Assembly: GCA_905221605.1 (NCBI GenBank)
Contig: CAJNDS010002302.1
Coordinates: 764,022-828,021 of the forward strand
Direction: 5' to 3'
From: Symbiodinium natans
Taxonomy: Eukaryota > Sar > Dinophyceae > Suessiales > Symbiodiniaceae
Length of the DNA stretch: 64,000 nucleotides
Made by a program: the position numbers and the translations under genes
Shown here: piece by piece, positions 59,701 to 64,000 of the stretch
How the letters are laid out: each line of letters opens with the position of its first letter
Position numbering within the stretch: position 1 is the first letter of the stretch
The notes under the pieces: model-generated
Database searches by the model: none
What the model saw: only the letters and a program-made list of their open reading frames with translations
What the model was told of the DNA's origin: nothing

Positions 59701-61445
59701 ACAGGGCGGGAGGGTCGTTCTCAAGGTCCTGTATACTTGGAAGCCATAGTGAGTATGGTTAGTATGTTGGGTTATGGGGACTCTTCTAGGGTTTCTAGGC
59801 GATACTAAGTAGACTTCCTAAGCCAAAAACAGCTTTCCGGATAGGGACGGATCATGGGATAAGAATCCATAAACGGGGTACCAAGAAGAGAATCCCCCCT
59901 ACCAAGCACCAGCCAAAAATGCTGTGGCAGGTGGATGTCGATCCGCTTACAGTGCACCAAAGCAGCCGCCTGGCCTGCCCTAAACCCTAAACCCTAAACC
60001 CTAAACCCTAAACCCTAAACCCGAAACCCGAAACCCGAAACCCGAAACCCTAAACCCTAAACCCTACACCCTAAACCCTATTTCCGGTTCGGATGCAAGG
60101 ATGTTTGCGAAAACGGAAGCTCAAACGAGGGCCCCAGGAGTTCGGAAAACCTCCTACATGTGCGCATAGGTTTATGTGAGCTGTTCATTCAACTATGTGG
60201 CGGCTTTTGAAATACTGCGCTTTTTTCGATTGACGGTGTATTTCGTGCTCGAAACATCGTGGACGCCACCCAGCACCCCATAAAGCCTAAACCCTAGACC
60301 CCCAAAAACCTCAATCCTACAAACCCCTAAACCCGAAAACCCAGAAACCCTAAAACCCTGAAACCCGAAAACCCGAAAACCCGAAACCCTAAACCCTAAA
60401 CCCTAAACAAAGGCATGGCGGTCCAGTCGATCGCCGCCTATGTCGAGAGGTCGCACGGGGATTCAACAAATTAGGGGAAGAAAGGCTGGCCGATCCCTAG
60501 AAATTGGCAGGTTACCTAGCCCTATACAAGGTTTTCGTGTTTAGGGTTTAGGGTTCAGGGTTTCGGGGCTTGAGGGGGTTTAGGGTTTAGGGTTGCAGCT
60601 GGTGGCTTCAGGGTTTAGGGACTTTATGGTTCGCGTGTGGAGGGTGCGAGGCTTATGTGTGAGGTGCACTAGGTGGCCGCCCCTGACGCCTGAGGTTTTT
60701 TGGTCTAGAGAGTAAGGGTTAGGGTTCAGGCTGCATGGTGTGAGGCTTCAGACGAGCCTGGGGTTAAGTATACTATTGGGTTCGCCCTCCTGCGCAGCCA
60801 GCCCCCAAGAAGTTTTTTTTCGTGCAGCCCGGTCCAAAACCCTATAAGCCTAGATTCAACCAAGACCATCAACAAACCGTGAGGCTGTGCGTTTGCATCT
60901 TGCCCTATCTCTAAGCCCTAAACCCTAAACCCTAAGCCCTAAACCCTAAACCCTAAACCCCAAAACCCTTATCGATGGCCGTGGAGCCTTGTTGCATGGC
61001 TCTCCGCTGTGGTTTGGGTTAGGCAGCATGAAATATGCTTGGAACCCCATATACTGACAGTGCTTAATAGAGATTAGAATAGGGGGGGGGGGTACTACAA
61101 TCCCCATTAAGGACTGTTAGTATAAGGGTGAGCATCCCAATATTGACGATTACGGTTTCCTTATTTGGTACCCTATGCAACCTTGACTCTAAACCCTAAA
61201 CCCTAAGCTCTAAACCCTCAACCCTAAACCCTAAACCCTAAACCCTAAACCCTAAACCCTAAACCCTAAACCCTAAACCCTAAACCCTCATTGTGGTAAC
61301 TTAGCAGGCAAGCTCCCTAAGCAAAGACTCGGTCTGGAGCCCGAGACCCGCAATGACCAGGGCATCCCTGCTCCTGGTCTTGGCGCCTGTGTGCGTCCAC
61401 GCGCGGTGCCTTAGGGTTTAGGGTTTAGGGTTTAGGGTTTAGGGT

Positions 61446-61498
<53 letters not shown>

Positions 61499-63739
61499 GG
61501 TTTCGCCAACCTAAGCCTAGGCCCCTTAACCCAAAATTCGGGTTCTACATGCCTGTCAGCTGTATTCTTATATCCCCAACCTCAGGTTCTTTATGGTTCA
61601 TGGAAACCCTAAACACTGAACCTTAAACCCTAAACCCCGAACCCTCATCCCAGACCCTAAATGGCCGCCGAAATGGACCCGGAGGCTTGTGTCCGCCGCG
61701 GCTTGCAATTTTACCCTCTAAGCGCAGCCAGGACAAGGTTCGTGGGGGGAGCATCCGTGCCTTCGAGAAGCGGCTGGACCTGAGCAACCGGCTGCTGTGA
61801 GGCTCCGTCGTGGTGAGCCATCGTCGAGGGCCGAGGCCTGAGGCACGCTGGTGCCAGGATGAGCTATCTTTTTGTTCGGTAGCCCTAAACCCTAAATCCC
61901 CTAAACACTCAACCCTCACCACTAAACGCACTGTCAACCCCCAGCCCCAAACCCTAAACCATGCACTTAAATTCTAAACCTCTGAGCCCAAAGCCCTAAA
62001 CCGCCATCGATGGTTCACTTGATGGTATGTTATCGCTCAATCTCTTGGGGGTTACATGAGTTACATGGTCCCGCAGTATGGGCCGTTGAAAGGGGACCCC
62101 TTATATACCCCTGATATACCCTATACAACCCAAGGGTGCATACTTCAGAAACCCTTTAAAGGAGGTAAGGGACCATACAAAGGGCCCATGTAACTACCCT
62201 TAGAGAGTCGTTTAGGCTTAGGATGTGGGGGGTAGTGTAGTTTAGGGTTTAGGGTTTAGGGTTTGGGGTTTGGGGTTTAGGGTTTAGGGTTTAGGGTTTA
62301 GGGTTTAGGGTTCAGGGTTTAGGGTTCACAGGCCCGGCTCCCAGACCTTCAACCTGAAGCCCCGAAACCTGATGAACCTTAAATACTAAACCCTAAACCC
62401 TAAACCCTAAACCCTAAACCCCTAACCCTAGACCCTAGACCCTAGACCCTAAACCCTAAACCCTCCTAAAAGTGCGAAGCCCCAGTCAAGGCCGAAACTG
62501 GCCGCGCGTGCAACTTCGCCTCCTGGCGGAAGCGCGGCTGGTGTCGCATGGCCACTTGTCTTCGAAGGGTTTAGGGTTTGGGGTTTAGGGTTTAGGGTTT
62601 AGGGTTTAGGGTTTAGGGTTTAGGATTTCGAGTTTAGGGTTTAGGGCTTAGGGTTTAGGTTTTACTGTTTGGGGTTGAGGTGTCCTATATCATCATGGCC
62701 ATGATCATGATTTCTTGAGAAGTGGTGTCTTGAAATCATCCGCTAAGCCCCCAAACCCGTAGACCCGTAAACCCCTCAATCCCGAAACCCGAATTAAATG
62801 CTGAGACACCACCGGCCGAGGCCAAACCCTGCCGCGAAGCGGAACAAGACCCAAGAACATTCCTTTTAAGTGAGGGGCATTGGGAGCCTTTTGGGAACCT
62901 TCAACAAAGGGTTTAGGGTTTAGGGTTTAGGGTTTAGGGTTTAGGGTATGGCAGTCGACACCCATACCCCGCAGCGTCCACGCTCAGGAAATGATGAGCG
63001 CGATCTTATCTTCGAAGCAGGAGGGGCCTGCCTATGCCGGATTCAGATCCCGAAGTGCAACCCTAAACCCTAAACCCTAAACCCTAAACCCTAAACCCTA
63101 AACCCTAAACCCTAAACCCTAAACCCTAAACCCTAAACCCTAAACCCTAAAATGAAAGGATTCAGATACGTGGCTTAGGGTTTGCAGTCTCAGGTTCAGG
63201 CTGTTGGGACACTAGGGGCTGAGGTTGGGGCTAAGGGCAGTGGAGGGGCTTGGTAAATAGAATCGCATTGTCGGGTAGTTTTTGTTCAAGATATGGAAGG
63301 GTTGAGGCTCAAAGTAACCCCTTAAATCATAAGGTCTTTGGTCCCAAAAAGCCTTCAGATAAGAGTCCTTAGAGAGGGTTTGGGGATGTTCTTCTTCACT
63401 GTTGCAGTGTGGTTTCGGATGTTTGGGCATCAGCTTCGCAGGTTAGTTAGGGTACGGATTGAGCCGAAACCCTAAAATCTAAAGCAGACAGGGAGGTTGC
63501 CCTGTACATGAATCTGGGGTATAGGTAGAGTAGCTATAGGTAGATAGACAGGCGAGGATCATATTCAGCTTGGTCAGAGTTCAGGGGTTCAGGGTCTAGG
63601 GTTGAGGGTTTAGGGTTAAGGGATTAGGGTTGAGGGTTGAGGGTGTAGGGAAAAAGGGAAAAAGGGGGGAAAAAGGGTTTAGGCGGAGCATTCTCCGACT
63701 TCCCGGCAGGTGCGCATCATGGTTTGCACCGGAGCCGAG
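53636..63739 (+). CDS. Gene E: SHQWL/HPDP/WIDYxxIPQ/RGWCR family protein (3' partial)
   Basis: The islands carry, in order, VSHQWLSFSG (53,636), YVHPDPNQAAR (55,432), LKRVLDRLGNGEV (56,065), VWIDYCCIPQ (59,326), VQSIAAYVER (60,413), LLLVLAPVCVHAETGRA (61,361 joined to 62,491) and FASWRKRGWCRM (62,491). From general knowledge this series marks a family very abundant in dinoflagellates that also resembles the HET/TIR-like pattern SHxWL...WIDxxCxxQ. Its biochemical role is not established, so I assign none. About 20 candidate exons of 21-120 nt were found; introns hold telomere-like repeats and several inverted-repeat elements. No start codon was found and the gene continues past the right edge. 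Some middle exons may be alternative: a GC donor inside the first exon would join SHQWLSFS directly to YVHPDP. Confidence 0.7.
54110..54360. repeat. Direct duplications
   Basis: AAAACGG-AGGGGGTAG plus CCTCGGCCGGCC and CCTGCTTCCAAC occurs twice (54,142-54,195 and 54,212-54,256). AGAAAAACCCATGTCAG occurs twice after it (54,271 and 54,321). Confidence 0.75.
54790..54908 (+). CDS. Gene E exon, hydrophobic
   Basis: Acceptor GTTCGCAG, donor GTGAGA. ALGAARDDVYRGLGLGLAAA is followed by FALGDVASLFGIWKTSWKVK. The Gly/Ala/Leu stretch could be a membrane segment. Phase 2 out, matched by the next exon. Confidence 0.65.
55149..55180 (+). CDS. Gene E exon (32 nt)
   Basis: A strong acceptor (GGTTGCTTTTCAG), then YDGRPENNPK, then a donor in GTTTAGGG. 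Phases match both neighbours. Confidence 0.6.
55432..55520 (+). CDS. Gene E exon: HPDP motif
   Basis: After GTAGTGCAG the frame RTLKADWRRSAFGSAGAG runs into YVHPDPNQAAR, then GTGTGT begins a (GT)n tract. An inner acceptor (GGCGCAG at 55,484) could trim it to the HPDP part. Confidence 0.7.
55519..55545. repeat. (GT)n tract at a 5' splice site
   Basis: A short GT microsatellite begins exactly at the end of the HPDP exon, so the donor is ambiguous within the tract. Confidence 0.8.
55730..55784 (+). CDS. Gene E exon, right end undefined
   Basis: After GAAGCCGCAG the phase-matched frame ESRVFGDELEQNSSLATQ runs into CCCTAAA repeats without a GT donor. Confidence 0.5.
56065..56139 (+). CDS. Gene E exon: helical segment after HPDP
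   Basis: EHFFTLKRVLDRLGNGEVNR then PSHNT before GTTTAGGG; the frame is open further left. Phase 0 out. Confidence 0.65.
56535..56760. repeat. Mixed CCCTAAA/CCCCAAA/CCCTCAA array
   Basis: Homogeneous runs of three variants side by side: about 13 CCCTAAA, several CCCCAAA, then CCCTCAA. Confidence 0.9.
56790..56846 (+). CDS. Gene E exon candidate
   Basis: After CATAAAG the frame MLEQRFPSEEALPADDDTM ends at GTACCA, phase 0 both sides. The following intron holds poly-T/poly-G and an inverted repeat. Confidence 0.45.
57054..57074 (+). CDS. Gene E micro-exon candidate (21 nt)
   Basis: ARRAQLQ between CATTCTTCAG and CAG/GTCCTC; phase 0 both sides. Confidence 0.4.
57248..57330 (+). CDS. Gene E exon candidate, frame uncertain
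   Basis: After CTTTTCGAG two frames are open to GTAGGG: phase-matched GGRLLAALGDVPLCRYHRQG and, more protein-like, VEDYWLHSVMFRSVGITAKE. Confidence 0.45.
57802..57877 (+). CDS. Gene E exon
   Basis: A strong acceptor (TTTTGCCTGCCAG), then EWKNDFDNMYVSLRDSWVYY and GILKG to a GT in AGGTTTTT. Phase 1 out. Confidence 0.65.
57908..58010. mobile_element. Second copy of the 34,915 dispersed repeat
   Basis: Same order of conserved blocks as the copy at 34.9 kb; lies in an intron of gene E. Confidence 0.6.
58135..58226 (+). CDS. Gene E exon, Pro-rich
   Basis: After TTCATTCTGGTAG the phase-matched frame NLWPLEAAFRYSCPPVPPPF and LPDLRLIQPR ends at GTTTAGGG. Confidence 0.6.
58381..58429 (+). CDS. Gene E exon candidate, frame uncertain
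   Basis: After GCCCCGCCTGCAG the phase-matched frame reads LPPPSFLKCCTAYAKS; another open frame reads APAFFPEMLYCLCQEL. An inverted-repeat element starts at 58,433. Confidence 0.4.
58433..58548. mobile_element. Inverted-repeat element next to a gene E exon
   Basis: ACCCAGAAACTCCAAAACCCC and TTAATTAAGGAATAT pair with ATATTCCTTAATCAAGG and GGTTTTGGAGTCTCTGGGT. Only one copy in the window. Confidence 0.8.
59011..59206. mobile_element. Inverted-repeat element with AT core
   Basis: GGGATCCGAAGTA at the left pairs with TACTTCGGATCCCC at the right; the left part holds a TA-rich palindrome (59,039-59,090). Confidence 0.65.
59326..59376 (+). CDS. Gene E exon: WIDYxxIPQ motif
   Basis: VWIDYCCIPQIEAWSIR between TTGAATCCCAG and GTTTGGG. 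The WIDxxCIxQ pattern is the clearest family signature. Confidence 0.8.
60100..60169 (+). CDS. Gene E exon candidate
   Basis: After GATGCAAG the phase-matched frame DVCENGSSNEGPRSSENLLH ends at GTTTATG in phase 1, fitting the next exon. Other frames are also open here. Confidence 0.35.
60413..60449 (+). CDS. Gene E exon: AVQSIAAYVER
   Basis: It follows CTAAACAAAG and precedes GTCGCA. Conserved family position after WIDYxxIPQ. Phase 2 out, matched by the next exon. Confidence 0.65.
61037..61141. mobile_element. MITE-like element, family A
   Basis: CCCATATACTGACAGTGCTT opposite AAGGACTGTTAGTATAAGGG, with a G-run in the centre. A partial copy is at about 16,215-16,275. Confidence 0.8.
61361..61400 (+). 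CDS. Gene E exon: LLLVLAPVCVH
   Basis: After CAATGACCAG the phase-matched frame ASLLLVLAPVCVH ends at a GC donor (GCGCGG) that joins AETGRACNFASW in phase. If the ATG at 61,353 were a start, it would look like a signal peptide; the family context argues against that. Confidence 0.6.
62038..62215. mobile_element. Inverted-repeat element related to pieces at 15.3 and 21.3 kb
   Basis: GGGGGTTACATGAGTTACATG and ATGGTCCC pair with GGGACCAT and CATGTAACTACCC. Related sequence is at 21,245-21,315 and, diverged, at 15,285-15,420. Confidence 0.6.
62491..62568 (+). CDS. Gene E exon: SWxxRGWCR motif
   Basis: After CAGTCAAG the frame AETGRACNFASWRKRGWCRM and ATCLRR ends at GTTTAGGG. RGWCR is a family hallmark. 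Confidence 0.8.
62821..62910 (+). CDS. Gene E exon
   Basis: AKPCREAEQDPRTFLLSEGH and WEPFGNLQQR between CGGCCGAG and GTTTAGGG; phase 0 both sides. Confidence 0.6.
62975..63054 (+). CDS. Gene E exon
   Basis: After TACCCCGCAG the frame RPRSGNDERDLIFEAGGACL and CRIQIP ends at GTGCAA in phase 2. Right flank CCCTAAA. Confidence 0.55.
63710..63739 (+). CDS. Gene E exon candidate (30 nt)
   Basis: Between CTTCCCGGCAG and GTGGGC. The phase-matched frame reads CASWFAPEP; the other reads VRIMVCTGA. Last exon seen before the window ends. Confidence 0.4.
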
Positions 63740-64000
63740 GTGGGCTCTCAACCATAAACCCCAAACCCCAAACCCTAAACCCTATGTCCTAAATCCTAAA
63801 CCCTGAACCCTAAATCCTAAACCCTAAGCCCTAAACCCTCAACCCTAAACCCTACGTATATTCAGGGTGCCCGGCTGAGCCCCCCATTCCCTGAACTCTA
63901 AACCCTGAGGTCCCTCAACCGTATAAGGTCAGGGTTGAGGGTTCATGGCCTTCTCTAAGGCGAACCTTTAGGCCCCAACATGCCGGAGGAGAGCCTGGGT

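Noticed and set aside
61353-61409. Signal-peptide start exon (MTRASLLLVLAPVCVHA)
   Set aside because: It fits better as the internal LAPVCVH segment of gene E, joined in phase on both sides, than as a new gene start.
61623-61937. Minus-strand 104-codon ORF
   Set aside because: Its ends are repeat translations, and the + strand of the same stretch is open in two frames; neither strand can be supported as an exon with clear limits.
1-64000. Spliced-leader relic (retroposed mRNA mark)
   Set aside because: I looked for the end of the dinoflagellate spliced leader next to the two gene fragments and saw no convincing match by eye.

Overview
The window reads as nuclear DNA of a dinoflagellate or close relative. 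Reasons: Arabidopsis-type telomere heptamers (TTTAGGG/CCCTAAA) fill most of it; every convincing exon lies on the + strand, as in one-way gene arrays; several inferred introns start with GC instead of GT; and one gene carries a chain of motifs (SHQWL, HPDP, WIDYxxIPQ, RGWCR) that I associate with large dinoflagellate families. No species can be named.

Almost nothing here is a long ORF. The coding DNA is cut into short islands of about 15-200 bases, set in kilobases of degenerate telomere-like heptamers. Typically CCCTAAA runs lead into an island and TTTAGGG runs lead out of it, so a typical intron starts with (G)TTTAGGG units, ends with CCCTAAA units and an AG, and could fold on itself. The islands were found by reading them in all frames and then checking splice dinucleotides and codon phase between neighbours. 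The strongest case is a protein kinase whose G-loop, alpha-C, hinge, RDLK, DFG, APE and alpha-F segments lie in the right order in separate islands from 1.85 to 16.1 kb.

Layout, all + strand. (A) 1-22.6 kb: kinase gene, 5' end outside the window, probable stop at 22,639. (B) 22.8-46.9 kb: a long gene of unknown function, about 25 candidate exons, probable stop near 46.8 kb. One of its introns holds a LINE-type retroelement (25.95-30.72 kb) whose ends abut arrays of the variant heptamer CCCCAAA, followed by a 600-bp very AT-rich island. (C) 47.6-51.4 kb: gene of unknown function with a well-supported phase-consistent 3' half. (D) 52.4-52.9 kb: small three-exon gene. (E) 53.6 kb to the right edge: SHQWL/HPDP/WIDY/RGWCR family gene, 3' end outside.

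The introns also hold several families of short inverted-repeat elements (MITE-like). At least one copy appears to supply both splice sites of a 95-nt intron, and three copies have telomere-like arrays embedded in them. Other contents are homogeneous arrays of variant heptamers, a 21-bp GGGCAAGGCCC array with an internal inversion, and two decayed gene fragments. Exon ends are my inference from sequence. Kinase, RT and SHQWL-family calls are firm; the frames of many small exons in gene B are not.
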